Below are positions 21,476 through 31,644 of a stretch of DNA of 64,000 nt, one piece after another; position 1 is the first letter of the stretch; each line of letters opens with the position of its first letter. Origin of the DNA: Phyllostachys edulis (taxonomy: Eukaryota; Streptophyta; Magnoliopsida; Poales; Poaceae); contig CM070566.1 of the NCBI GenBank assembly GCA_036346405.1, positions 48,239,268-48,303,267 of the forward strand, given 5' to 3'. A model generated the notes under the pieces. The model was not told the origin of the DNA, searched no databases, and was given only the letters and a program-made list of their open reading frames with translations. A program made the translations under genes and the position numbers.

Positions 21476-22575
21476 ATGGACTCTTTGGCAAACTTCTCGC
21501 GAGGTTGTTGAAGAAGCAAAAGTGGCTTAAGCAGAAGAGAATCTGCCATAATACCCAGATAACTCAATGAAAGATGCTCCAAGACCACCACGCCTTCTCG
21601 ATCCCGGTGTGTGTGTGGCGAACCAGCAGAGATCATTCATCCACACACCCGACACACCATTGCAGGCGCATTACACAGATGGGCATCACCGTAAGTGTTT
21701 CTTTTCACAGACGATTTTCGCCTCCCAACGCTCAATTCCTTAAATTTTTAACTTCATCCCCACGTAATGGTAGCCCGAGATGCGCCGCCACTTCTTCCAA
21801 AGGATCGACGCCCGAAGATGTACGACGGGGCATTCATCCGCCAGGTACATGCTTGAACTACTCGGTGCGGCCGAGAACTTCGCGCGGTGGAAACCTTACG
21901 CATCGGACCTCGCTCAGAGGCACAAGGAGCCCAAGATCGCCGGGCATAATCCATATCGACGACGCCGATTATCGATATTTTTACATCCTTATTACGTAAG
22001 ATTTCTGTCGGTGTACTTACATCCCTCATACAATCGCAGACATGGACAACTTCGACATACCGCCCGACGGCGTGCAGCGATCCCGCGACAAAGGCAAGGA
22101 AAGGCTCATGCGGTTGACCCGCCGCCACAACAGTATCCGCTTCGCCCGTGTGTAATCCGTATGGACGGCGTGAGTTACTGAAGAATTTACATCATTCTTA
22201 CGATTTTCACTATACGGTGCCCTTACATCACGGAATCGCAGGACATGGACGACTTCGACATACCACCGACGTGGGCGATCCCCGCGACAAGGGCAAGGAA
22301 AGGCTCATCGGCCGAGTGAGCCGCCGCACGGTGTATCCGGCCGCCGGCGAATCCGATCGACGACGTGAGTTATGAAGAATGTAAATCCTTTTCACAATTT
22401 CAAATATACGGTGCACTTACATCATGGAATCGCAGGATATGGGCGACTTGATATACCAAATACCGACGTGGACACTCCCGCGACAAGGGAAGGGAAGGCC
22501 GTCGAGGAGTTCAACGCCAAGTCGGCAAGGAAGGAAAATGGCCCCGGTCCACGCAGAGGTCGTCATTACGTAGTA
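21476..22575 (+). pseudogene. Unrecognised multi-exon gene with triplicated exons
   Basis: I do not recognise the product. A first exon is suggested from ATG 21476 to a donor at about 21692 (CATCACC|GTAAGTG). A second exon follows the acceptor AATGGTAG at about 21776 and ends near 21975. Then a unit of exon plus intron repeats: exons at 22040-22169, 22242-22364 and from 22436, each after a GCAG acceptor, the first two ending at GTGAGTTA donors. Each exon encodes M-D-(D/N)-F-D-I-P followed by RDKGKERL-like residues. The frames do not all join cleanly, with stops and one-base shifts. The segment lies within the MULE TIRs and is probably captured or element-specific cargo. Confidence 0.4.
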
Positions 22576-23282
22576 GTCCCCGTCCTACCCCCATGTTTTT
22601 TACTATCCCCTAAAGGCATGTATATTTACATGGTCCGGATGCTTGTGTCACAATGTACCGTAGTAGTAGCGAGGATGACTAAAGCAATTAGCGAACCATC
22701 ATGCCATGTAATGTGCTTCTATACGCGACTCTAATGTAGTTACGGTTCCGAGACCCATCAAAGCAAGACTATATTGCAAGTATGCCTCTTCTAGTGGAAT
22801 CCCAAAAAGAACCATTCGCACCCACATTGAATCCTCCATATTTTAGGCCATCTTCATAATCACAATGAGCGTTCTCGGCCCTTCACTTATATTCTCAGAT
22901 AAGCTCCATAAAGTACGACATCGACTACGTGCCTACATACGATATACGTTCAGACGACTTCATCGAGGAGAGACTCCTCGCATCGTAATATCACTTACCT
23001 TTGTATTTACATATCATTCTCGTCTCAATCGTCCTCACAAAATTCAACAGAAATTTCATCAGACTACAACAATATACAACGATCACAAAATGTTATTGCG
23101 AGTCCGACAAATTTCGCACTCCATGATATTGTACGAAAATAACAAATGCACCAACCAACATCGTGACAACACTATTATTTTCAAAATAAATAACATCATA
23201 TAATCAGATTTGCTAAATTTAATTAACCTACCAAATGTAATATTCATTACAACTGAATTAAACAATAATTAAAAGGGAAAAA
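22576..23282. other. MULE interior without a recognised gene
   Basis: AT-rich towards the right. One 112-codon open frame (22865-23203) has no domain signature or supporting context. Nothing else is recognised before the right-end palindromes. Confidence 0.5.
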
Positions 23283-23536
23283 GCAAGTGGGGGCTCCTAT
23301 CGCCATAGGGTTGGGCGACTGGACCTGTCGCCCGGCGGTTAGGCGACTGAAAGCGGCAATGCCTGGGGAGCTGAACTAGTCGCCCAACTGTTGGGCGACA
23401 TAAACCAGTCGCCCAACTGTTCGGGCGACAACATTGAAATCGCCCAAGCATTGGGCGATGACGATATTTTTGTAAAAACAAATTTGTTTAATATTTTTGA
23501 TATTTGAATAAAAAATAGATTATTCAAAAAAATTAC
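23283..23536 (-). repeat. Right TIR and subterminal palindrome array of the MULE
   Basis: Five palindromic 20-21-mers of the type TCGCCCAACTGTTGGGCGAC lie at 23300-23319, 23327-23348, 23380-23399, 23409-23429 and 23440-23459. The AT-rich inverted terminal repeat follows, to 23536. They match the two clear copies at the left end. Confidence 0.8.
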
Positions 23537-23544
23537 GCATGCAC

Positions 23545-24034
23545 CGCTGCTCCCTGTGGCTACGTGTCATATATATAGTGGCGGAGCTGGGTCTCGAGCC
23601 ACCGGAGCAATGGCTGGAGACCCAGATCAAAATCTTTGTTGTTTTTTTCTCAGCACCGTGCGGGGCTAGCCTGGGCCGATGTTATTTTGGTTGGGCTGGC
23701 GTGAGGCTCAGCCGTTGGCTGGCTACACCTCTGCATATACACACACACGCTTTGCAACACTAACATAAGCATTGTTCATCTAAAAAATAAGCATTGTTGG
23801 TGATCATTAGGGGTGAACTCCAATTATACTTGCTAATTGGTTAAACATTGAAATGAGTCAATTTTGTCGAAATTGGATTTGACTTTGACTCGACCGTTAG
23901 CTCCATTCTAAAAATACTTCCAAATTATAAATAAAATTATATTAAATCAAATTGTATCAATTCCACCCCTAGTTATCTTGTCTGGCCTTCATCAAAACCG
24001 ATACAAATAGGAAAATGACCATGTGACCCCTGAA
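23545..24034. other. Unannotated spacer
   Basis: AT-rich sequence with no recognisable gene or repeat. Confidence 0.5.
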
Positions 24035-25030
24035 GCGCTATCCGGACACTTAACTCCTGACCTAAAAAACCGGTCCTTTGACTCCCTCACCTTGTAAAAC
24101 CAAAGGCACTTAACACCCTAGGGTTGTTTTGCTTAGTGATTTTGCTTACGTGGCACCCAGTCAACTCGGTTTTGCCATCGTGACATCTACGTGGCTGCGA
24201 AGTAGCGATGACTCAGCAAATCAAAGTTATAATATTATAAGGCCCACATGTCAGCTTCTACCCCCCTTTCTTCCTCGGTCTCTCTCCCCGACGCCGCCTT
24301 CTACCCTCTTCTTCTTCCTCACTCAGTCTCTTGCAGACGACGCCTTCACCCGCTTGCTCAGAATGCGCCTCCTCCTCTTCCCCTCCTCGCCGTCGTGCAC
24401 GAGCCGACTTTGCCTCCTCCTCGCGCATCTTGCCATCCTCCTCCTCCTCATGCACCTCGCGCAAAGACACTGGCGCTTTCATTCTGTGACGACGGCACGA
24501 AGGAGCTCCTTAACCCTCCTCCTGCGCAAGGCGCACGCTTGTTGCGCTGGTCTACTCCTACACGCACGCCACCAAGGGTTTCATGGCACGCCTCACTCCC
24601 GAAATGGCGAACACATCATGTGCTGGCCGTTATCTTCGACCATCATCTCTCATCTATATATCGCCACATCGACTGCGTCACAAGGTGCGCGTCGTTGATA
24701 TGAAGCTAACCCCCACCTTCGCCTTACTTCCCCTTTCACTGTGTAATGCCACCAGTCATTCTCCTCGCCGCCCGATACTGCCGCGCCGCCTGCATCAAGC
24801 CATTGCCGCCTAGAGCTTCCTATGTCTCACGCCATGCTCGTGTCTCCTTACATCATCGTCATGTCACCGGCTCGGTAGCCATGTGGTGAAATCGGTTGAA
24901 CCCACTGTTACGTAAGCAAAACCACTGAGCAAAATAGTCCAGTTAAGTGCACTGGTTTTGCAAGATGATATAGGGTCAAAGGGCCGATTTTTTAGATGAG
25001 TGGATTAAGTGTCCAGACAACTATAGCTCA
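24035..25030. mobile_element. Non-autonomous TIR element, Pack-MULE-like
   Basis: The left end (GGACACTTAACTCC, AAAAAACCGGTCCTTTGAC, CTTGTAAAACCA, TTTTGCTTACGT) matches the reverse complement of the right end (GGACACTTAATCC, AAAAAATCGGCCCTTTGAC, CTTGCAAAACCA, TTTTGCTTACGT) for about 150 bp. The enclosed 24240-24860 is GC-rich, unlike its surroundings, with open frames in several phases and a Pro/Ser/His-rich composition. That pattern fits a captured gene fragment in a Pack-MULE. No protein family was recognised and no clean target-site duplication was found. Confidence 0.6.
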
Positions 25031-25382
25031 AATGGATATTTTCCATATAAATATGACAATTCACTAATTGGGAGATCAAGAACGTCAAATTAAATATCAT
25101 TACATGAGAGATGCAGAGAGCCACTCCCGTACGTAGGCCGTAATGGAGATCGATCACCAATTTACTCTCCCGATCGGTGATTGAATCCACACTCGCGGTG
25201 TGACTGTCAACTAGCACCAAGGATTTGCTTGATCGCTACGTGGTTAACTCATCTCCACTTTGCAGATCATTAAGAGTCCAGTTTGATAATATATAAAAAG
25301 ACTGAACTTTTCTTCCCTGAAAAGTTGACCGTGTAATTCAGACCTGAAAATCTGTATCTCATGGTTCACAAATTTGTGTTTA
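25031..25382. other. Spacer before Gypsy-B
   Basis: No gene or repeat recognised. Confidence 0.5.
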
Positions 25383-25752
25383 TGTTACGCGCCTAACTGA
25401 TCCTTTGGATGGTGAACAGGGCTCTGGCCGGCAAAGCCGAATGGTGACTAGAGGGGTAACTGAAAGACGACGGAAGCCATCTGATCGCTATCCGGCTAAA
25501 GATTGGGTGACCTGAACTATGCGCTGTCGTTCCCAGGAGGGAGGCCCACAGGAGGATTTGTCTTTAGCGTTACTTAAGCCTTAGCCTTTTTCCTTTGGAG
25601 GGCATGAAATGTAATAGTGAATACCAGAAAATCTGAACCCAGTCTCCCGTTCTTCTATTCCCCAGCCTAAAACTTCATCTACTCCCTTCCTCCTTTTCTG
25701 TAATCGCACCTGATATATCGTGATTGAGTGAAATATAAAGAGGCCGGTAACA
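25383..25752 (+). repeat. 5' LTR of Gypsy-B
   Basis: Begins TGTTAC and ends GTAACA, a perfect 6-bp terminal inversion, and is followed 3 bp later by a primer-binding site. No second copy is visible because of the gap, so the left boundary rests on the inverted end and PBS spacing. Confidence 0.75.
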
Positions 25753-25755
25753 ATC

Positions 25756-25767
25756 TGGTATCAGAGC
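25756..25767 (+). other. Primer-binding site of Gypsy-B
   Basis: TGGTATCAGAGC, complementary to the 3' end of initiator methionine tRNA. Confidence 0.9.
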
Positions 25768-25828
25768 AAGTTTCGCCGTCCTGGATCGCCCACGCTACCG
25801 AACACGAGCACAAGTTCAATCAGAAGAG

Positions 25829-26986
25829 ATGGAGCAGCAGATGGCTGAGTTGACAAGGGTGATCCTCGTGCAAAGCGAGTCGATCAAGACCTTGCAGGCT
25901 CAGAACGATGCTATTCACGCTACAGTGGAAGAAATCAAGCCAATTGTGTTTGATCTTCACCAATGGAAACCAGAGATGGAAATTTCAGTGGAGGGTTTGC
26001 GGTTGGAGGTGGGTGAGTTGAAGACCCAGATCAGCCAGATCTCCCGTAACCCAGTATTGACGCTGCGGCCAGTAGATCTGCCACCTATTCTGCCTACGCC
26101 AGATATCAAGCCAGAACCTGTATCTGGAGAGGATCGGGCACCTGAGGGCAAAGAGGAACCAACTGATAGGGGAAGAACTATGGGGGGAAAATCCCCAATT
26201 CTGCCTCCCCCTAACAAAGGTACTGCCCACCGTTCTGATTTTGATTCCTACGCCTGGGATTCTGGAGGAACCTATACCAGACCTCAAGGTGGATACAGTC
26301 ATCACTATCCTTCCCCTAAGATGGACTTTCCGCAATTCGATGGAGGAAATCCCAAAGCCTGGCAACTAAAATGCGAGAATTATTTCCGTATCTATTCTGT
26401 GCAACCGGAGATGATGGTCAGTATTGCTACCATGTATTTCACTGGAGGGGCTTTGTTGTGGTTGCAATCCTCTAAGGCTCATCAAGAAATTGATAATTGG
26501 GAGACTTTTGTGAAGGCCGTCTGTAGTAAGTTTGGAAAAGAAGAGTTTCAACACTTAGTGAGGCAGTTCACTCGCATCAAACAGACCCAAACGGTAGCTG
26601 AATATGCAGAGAAATTCAATGAGTTGATACATAATTTGCTAGCACATCACTCTTCCTGGAATTCCATGTTCTTCGTAACACAATTTGTGGATGGTCTGAA
26701 GAATGACATACGGTCAGCAGTGGTGTTGCATCGACCACCCGACTTAGATACGGCAATGTCATTAGCATGCCTACAGGAAGAAGTACTAGTGGTCTCAAGG
26801 AAGGAATGCAGACGTGGTGATTTCAGTTCCATTAATCGATCGGGTCTGAGAACAGCCATGCCACTACCCTTACCACCTGGAAAAGGGGCAACAGGGACTA
26901 ATTACAGGTCAAATGATCGAAGAGTAAATCTAGTGGATGACAAGCTCGGAGCCTTAAGGGCTTATCGAAGAGCAAAGGGCCTATGA
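25829..26986 (+). CDS. gag: Gypsy-B gag
   Basis: Open for 385 codons from ATG 25829. It has an N-terminal coiled coil (residues 1-75), a Pro-rich linker, then the retrotransposon gag core (MDFPQFDGGNPKAWQLKCENYF, through AEYAEKFNELIH). It ends at TGA 26984-26986 inside the zinc knuckle: downstream the same frame continues HTCGEKWSREHRC, so the first knuckle Cys codon has become a stop. Gag assembles the particle. In this copy gag and pol are separated by this single stop in one frame. Confidence 0.88.
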   Translation: MEQQMAELTRVILVQSESIKTLQAQNDAIHATVEEIKPIVFDLHQWKPEMEISVEGLRLEVGELKTQISQISRNPVLTLRPVDLPPILPTPDIKPEPVSGEDRAPEGKEEPTDRGRTMGGKSPILPPPNKGTAHRSDFDSYAWDSGGTYTRPQGGYSHHYPSPKMDFPQFDGGNPKAWQLKCENYFRIYSVQPEMMVSIATMYFTGGALLWLQSSKAHQEIDNWETFVKAVCSKFGKEEFQHLVRQFTRIKQTQTVAEYAEKFNELIHNLLAHHSSWNSMFFVTQFVDGLKNDIRSAVVLHRPPDLDTAMSLACLQEEVLVVSRKECRRGDFSSINRSGLRTAMPLPLPPGKGATGTNYRSNDRRVNLVDDKLGALRAYRRAKGL

Positions 26987-28220
26987 CATACATGTGGGGA
27001 GAAGTGGTCCAGAGAGCATAGATGTGCAGCCACAGTTCAGCTTCACGTGGTAGAAGAACTTTGGGAAATGATGGTAGATGGTGAGCAAAGTACTCAAAAG
27101 GATGAGGAAGCAGTGTCCCAAGCTGATGTGGAGCTCTTATCAATATCGAATGAAGCTGTGACAGGGAAGGGCAATGTGAATACCTTCAGATTGCAGAGCC
27201 AGGTACAGGGTCAGGAGGTGGTTATTTTGGTGGATTCAGGAAGCTCACATTGTTTTGTCAGTGAGGAGCTCGCTCAGAAATTGAACGGTATCCAACAGTC
27301 AATCAATCCTATTCGAGTTAGGGTGGCTAATGGAGGTGTACTGGAATGTACAATGGAAATTCCTGGTTGTCCATGGATAGTTCAAGGACACCAGTTTAGT
27401 ACTACCTTCAAGATAATACCTATTCACTGTTATGAAGTAATTCTCGGGGTCGATTGGCTTGAACAACACAGTCCTATGCAAGTTAATTGGCTTAAGAAAA
27501 TGATAACTTTCGATCACCACGGAAGAATGATTTGCTTGAGGGGCATCAAACCTCGTGAGACTCACTGTTGTCTGCTATGGGGAAAACAGTCTGAGCCATC
27601 AAGTTCAGAGACCAGTTATTTATCCAGTGAGATAACTGAAGATACAGAAAGTGAGACACCCCAGGTTATTTTACAATTGATCGAAACTTTTGCTCGGCTG
27701 TTCGAGGAACCTCAAGGCTTACCTCCATGTAGAGTTTTTGATCATTCAATACCCTTATTGCCAGGAGTTAAACCAGTCAACTTGCGGCCATACAGATATA
27801 ATCCGATACAAAAGGACGAAATTGAGAAACAAGTGAGGGACATGCTAATGCAAGTAATTATACAACCAAGTAATAGTCCTTTCTCATCCCCGGTGATCTT
27901 GGTGCAAAAGAAAGATAAAACATGGAGGCTTTGTGTGGATTACGGTCAATTAAATGCAGCAACTGTTAAGAATAGATACCCTCTTCCAATCATTGATGAG
28001 TTACTAGATGAACTAGCTGGGTCACAATGGTTTACCAGCTTGGATCTGAGGGCTGGTTATCATCAGATCAGGGTGAAGACTGAAGATGAAGCCAAAACAG
28101 CATTCAAAACACACCATGGGCATTTTGAATTTCGTGTAATGCCCTATGGGCTGACCAGTGCGCCTGCAACCTTCCAAGTGCTGATTTGCTGAGTCATGAA
28201 GCTATTCTCAAACAAGTATT
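26987..28220 (+). pseudogene. pol: Gypsy-B protease and N-terminal reverse transcriptase
   Basis: The same frame as gag, open from the zinc knuckle to 28192. The aspartic protease active site reads VILVDSGSSHCF (about 27220), and RT starts near 27780 (LRPYRYNPIQKDEIE) and runs to YGLTSAPATFQ (about 28170). The sequence that should follow, including the FxDD catalytic box, is deleted: LLSHEAILKQVF comes next, and there the Copia-A insertion interrupts. Even if Copia-A were absent, this RT would lack its catalytic Asp pair. Confidence 0.88.
28216..28220. other. Target-site duplication of Copia-A (left)
   Basis: TATTT directly before the element; the partner is at 40472-40476. Confidence 0.8.
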
Positions 28221-30497
28221 TGAGAGACCATGTGGAGGTCGTCCCGTGTGTGTGATGAGTAATTGACATAGGTTTAGGAAGTCGAGTTTGGTTTGTGTGG
28301 TCGGACCATGTCGTTGCGTGGTGCAACAGGCTCAGTCGGTTTGGTCAAACTTGGTCGTATGGGATTAGGATGCATATTCTTTGATTCGACAAGTTTGGAT
28401 TTTGTCATGGTAAGTTGTTGGTATTTACGCTTTCATGTATCGAGCGGTGCTATGTGATTTGTTTCTTGTCTGTGTGACTGCAGGACATCGGGTGGAGTCG
28501 TGGCGAGACACGGTGGACCGGACTAGGTGCAGGTGGCGCTGAGGTCAGAACGGTCGGGATGTGTCGAAGACGACGTGGACTCGAGGTGGTTAGGAGGCGG
28601 CGAGACAAGAGCGCTTGGAAGCTTCCCGGAAGGTGCAGGAGGGGCGAAACGGGAATTTCGCAAGGCTGCACAAGCGGGAGCGGGCTTTAATTTGCGTGCG
28701 TGTGTGTTCCGTTGTTGTTGGGCCTTAACGGAAGCCCATTTGGTTTTTAGGGTTAGAGGTTGCCCTATAAAAGGTTTTTGGAGTTGGGACATTAGGGTAA
28801 GCCGAGCTGGAGAGAGTTGTTGTAGCTGAGAGAAAAAGAGATTTGTGGCGGCGGCCTTAGGGTGAAACGAGAGTCGTGGCGTTGTTGTGAAAAGAGAGCA
28901 TGGAGGTGGCAGTGGGATCTTTGTAGATTTGAGAGCCCGAGAAATAGAGTGTGTGTGGCGGCTTGGTGCATGGATTGATGTCTCTGTGGGGTGATCGAGA
29001 GACCAAAGAAATGAGGGCTGCTAGTCATCTAGGTGTTCTCTCTGTATCCCCTGGTAGAAATCGAACCTCTGGAGGCGGCTGTTGTTTGTTAATCGGTTTG
29101 TAAAACTTGATTTCTGTGCTTTGAGTTTAGTCCTTTTACTCCTTTGGGTGCCGGTTGTTGTGGGGTTCTGATCTCTAGTGTGCTGCGTCCATCTGTGATG
29201 TGATTGAGGTTGAATTTGTTTACTTGCTTTGGCTATTGGTTCCTCTGCTTGTCGGCTCAGTGTCTAGTCTTTTGCTTCCAGTGCTTGGTCGGCTTGGTTC
29301 TGTGCGCGTGTAGCCCCGAAGAAACCGAGCATGAGGCGCTGTGCCGGAAAAATTGCGTCGTCTTTGCAATGAATGCTCTAGCTTTGTTTCGAAGTGATTC
29401 TGCGGTTCCTGTATTCCGTTGTTTTGATCTGCTGCATTGATTAGCTTCGGTGGTTCCTTGCTTTGATATTTCTTTTCCCATTTGCAATCAATGTGCGGCA
29501 AGAGTGATTCTTATCTCTCGCCTTTTTGGTTTTGTTTTTACTTGTGTGCTGCCATCAATCCAACTTGCTTCGCCTCGCAAAATCGAAGTAGGTGGCGGCT
29601 CCTGCTCATCAATCTTTGGCTTTCTTCTTTGCTTTTGCCTAATTGATCGGCATTTTCCTTGGTCGCCATCATCTCGACTTGTGGCGGCGATGTTATTGTT
29701 TTTCTTAGTGCAAATTGTTGCAAACACATGCTTACTGTATGCTCGGTATTGGCGATTCGTTGTTCTGCCCACAAAACTGATGGTCTTGGGCGGCGACTGC
29801 ATGGAGCACCTGTAGAGCCCGAGAAAATCAAAGCCCCTGGCGGCTTAGGCAATCTGTTTTGCTTGCTTTTGTTTATTACCTTAGTACTTGTTGATCCAAC
29901 TAAGCTGCTCGTAATTTCAGATCCGGTTTTATTGCTTGTCTGCCTGTACCGAGGGATCAACAGATCAAGTTTTTATTTTTAATTCAAGAGGACATGATTG
30001 ATCTTGACGGCAGGAAGGAATAGCAGTTTGTGCGGTTTGGTGTTTAATTTTTATTCTTGAATGCCATCTTGATGGATCAATGCTTGCTCGTCTCAGTAGC
30101 TTTGTAGAATCTAGTCCCCGAGCGGCAGATTCTTTGGTTCTTTGTGTGATTGCCGAAATGATTCTTTTTCCTTGGCGCGGCATGTTTGCTGATAGAAATT
30201 GAGAGGGTCGGCAGTGCTTGCTCTCAGTTTATTTTCGGGTCTCTGATGTATTTTTCTTTTGCTGATTTTCAACCATTTTGCATGCAGATTAAACAGTGGT
30301 ATTTTAGGTTGAATTTTTCTTGGGTGGTCTCGATTTATGCTGAATTTTTGATGTCACATGCGTTCGAGTTTCAGCAGAAATTAACTCTCGAGAATTACTT
30401 TGTTTTGCTTCTTCTTGAAAAAATCGATTATACGTTTTCTCGAGGCGATTTTAAAAGAGCGACATTCACCCCCTCTGTCGCCATTTCGATCCTACAA
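28221..30497 (+). repeat. 5' LTR of Copia-A
   Basis: Starts TGAGAGACCATGTGG and ends GATCCTACA(A). A TATA element (CTATAAAA, 28765-28772) lies after a U3 region. It is nearly colinear with 38227-40471, differing mostly at CAG/CTG/CCG sites. Confidence 0.93.
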
Positions 30498-30498
30498 T

Positions 30499-30511
30499 TG
30501 GTATCGAGCCG
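30499..30511 (+). other. Primer-binding site of Copia-A (altered)
   Basis: Reads TGGTATCGAGCC where the iMet-tRNA complement is TGGTATCAGAGCC. The CAG has become CG, the same kind of change seen throughout the duplicated TE regions. Confidence 0.8.
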
Positions 30512-30557
30512 GTTAGCTCTTTTCAATAGATCTTAACCGGTCTCAAGAGCCGTGGCG

Positions 30558-31150
30558 ATGGACAAGTACTCGACCAAGTCACTTTGTTTTTGATGGCATC
30601 GATTACCCCTTCGGAAGAGCCGAATGGAGACATACATCCGGGCCGGTATGCCATCTGGCGAAAGGTCAAGGTTCGATTATTTGTTCTGCCGATGAGAACA
30701 TCAATGCCGGAACATGGTTGATGTTGAGGCGAATGCAAAGGCAAGGAACATCATCATCCGAGGTTTGAGTCGTAGTGAGTTTGACGCATATCTCACTGCC
30801 GTCCGCCCTCGATATCTGGGTGACCCTCGGCGATACCATGAGGGCACCACCCAGATCAAGACAGTGACGACAGGACCCGATTCAAACGAGAATACAACAA
30901 ATTTGAGATGCTTCTTTGGTGAGTCCCTAGATGAGTGCTTTGCGTTTTCACAAGATCTTGAGCAACCTCCGCGGTCGGTCTCACATACCCCGACTCGGAC
31001 AACGCTCGTCCGATGCTCACTAAGCACTTGATCTTCGTGTTTGGGAAATGAAAGTGACTACCATCAAGGACACCACGGACCTCTCGACCTTGACTCTTGA
31101 TGCGCCAGTACTCGCGTCTCAAGACTCACGAGATTGACATTGTCTCGAAA
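30558..31150 (+). pseudogene. gag: Copia-A gag, N-terminal part
   Basis: ATG 30558 begins MDKYSTKS, parallel to the gag start in Copia-C. The rest is recognisable only in pieces, such as GTTQIKTV near 30855, VWEMKVTTIK near 31035 and the LKTHEIDIVS equivalent near 31120, because the frame changes repeatedly. It corresponds to the copia gag domain (UBN2 type) that forms the particle. Confidence 0.7.
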
Positions 31151-31644
31151 GTCGAAGTCTGATCGATGGCCTAGTCACCAATCCAGTTAAACCTCGGTTC
31201 TCTTCTTGATTCGTTGTGTGGTTTCTCCTTGTCTTGCTCTCGTGGCGAATCGATGATCGGTTAGAGCGGCTCGAGGATGAGCGGTGGCCCTCCTAGCTCG
31301 GAAGTTTTCTCATGCTTACAAGAGGAGGAGGGACGAGAAGAGAGGAGGACCTGTGATTTGCCGAGTGTGGTGGCCCCAACCACATTGAACAAACCGCCCC
31401 AAAGCGGAGAAGGGCAAGAACGACTACTACGGTTCGGGCAAGAACGACTACAAACAAGAATCGCAACAAGAAGCCTCCAGCTCAGACGCCCGAGAAGAAG
31501 AAGTTCCGCAACTTTGGCAAAGCCAAAGCTCTTCCACGCGTCCTCACGCTTTCGGCGACCTCGACCTCGGCGAGGTGGAGGGATGGAGCGACGATGTGGG
31601 ACGGGTGACCAAGAGCCCAAGGATGGCGGCGACGACTTCTCGGC

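Larger units (their letters stand above)
14095..23536 (+). mobile_element. Autonomous-type Mutator-like element (MULE), 9.4 kb
   Basis: The ends are inverted copies. The left end (GAATTTTTTTAAAATAATC, then ATATCAAAAATATT, then TACAAAAATATCGTC) matches the reverse complement of the right end (GTAATTTTTTTGAATAATC and so on) over more than 80 bp. The flanks share GCATGCAC (14087-14094 and 23537-23544), extendable to 9 bp with one mismatch, the usual Mutator duplication length. Inside are a Mutator transposase remnant with a SWIM finger, a plant-mobile-domain remnant, a minus-strand GRF-type zinc-finger remnant, a minisatellite and a multi-exon gene-like segment. All coding parts carry frame breaks in this assembly. 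Confidence 0.85.
25383..28220 (+). mobile_element. Gypsy-B, 5' portion (split by Copia-A)
   Basis: The left part of a second Ty3/gypsy element: a 370-bp LTR, primer-binding site, gag, protease and the first part of RT. The reading frame stops where Copia-A inserted and resumes at 40472 (aligned as KQVFEILDRHHL across the insertion). The 3' LTR is lost in the assembly gap. Confidence 0.9.

Noticed and set aside
22865..23203. 112-codon ORF in the right part of the MULE
   Set aside because: No start context, domain or homology cue; composition fits AT-rich non-coding DNA.
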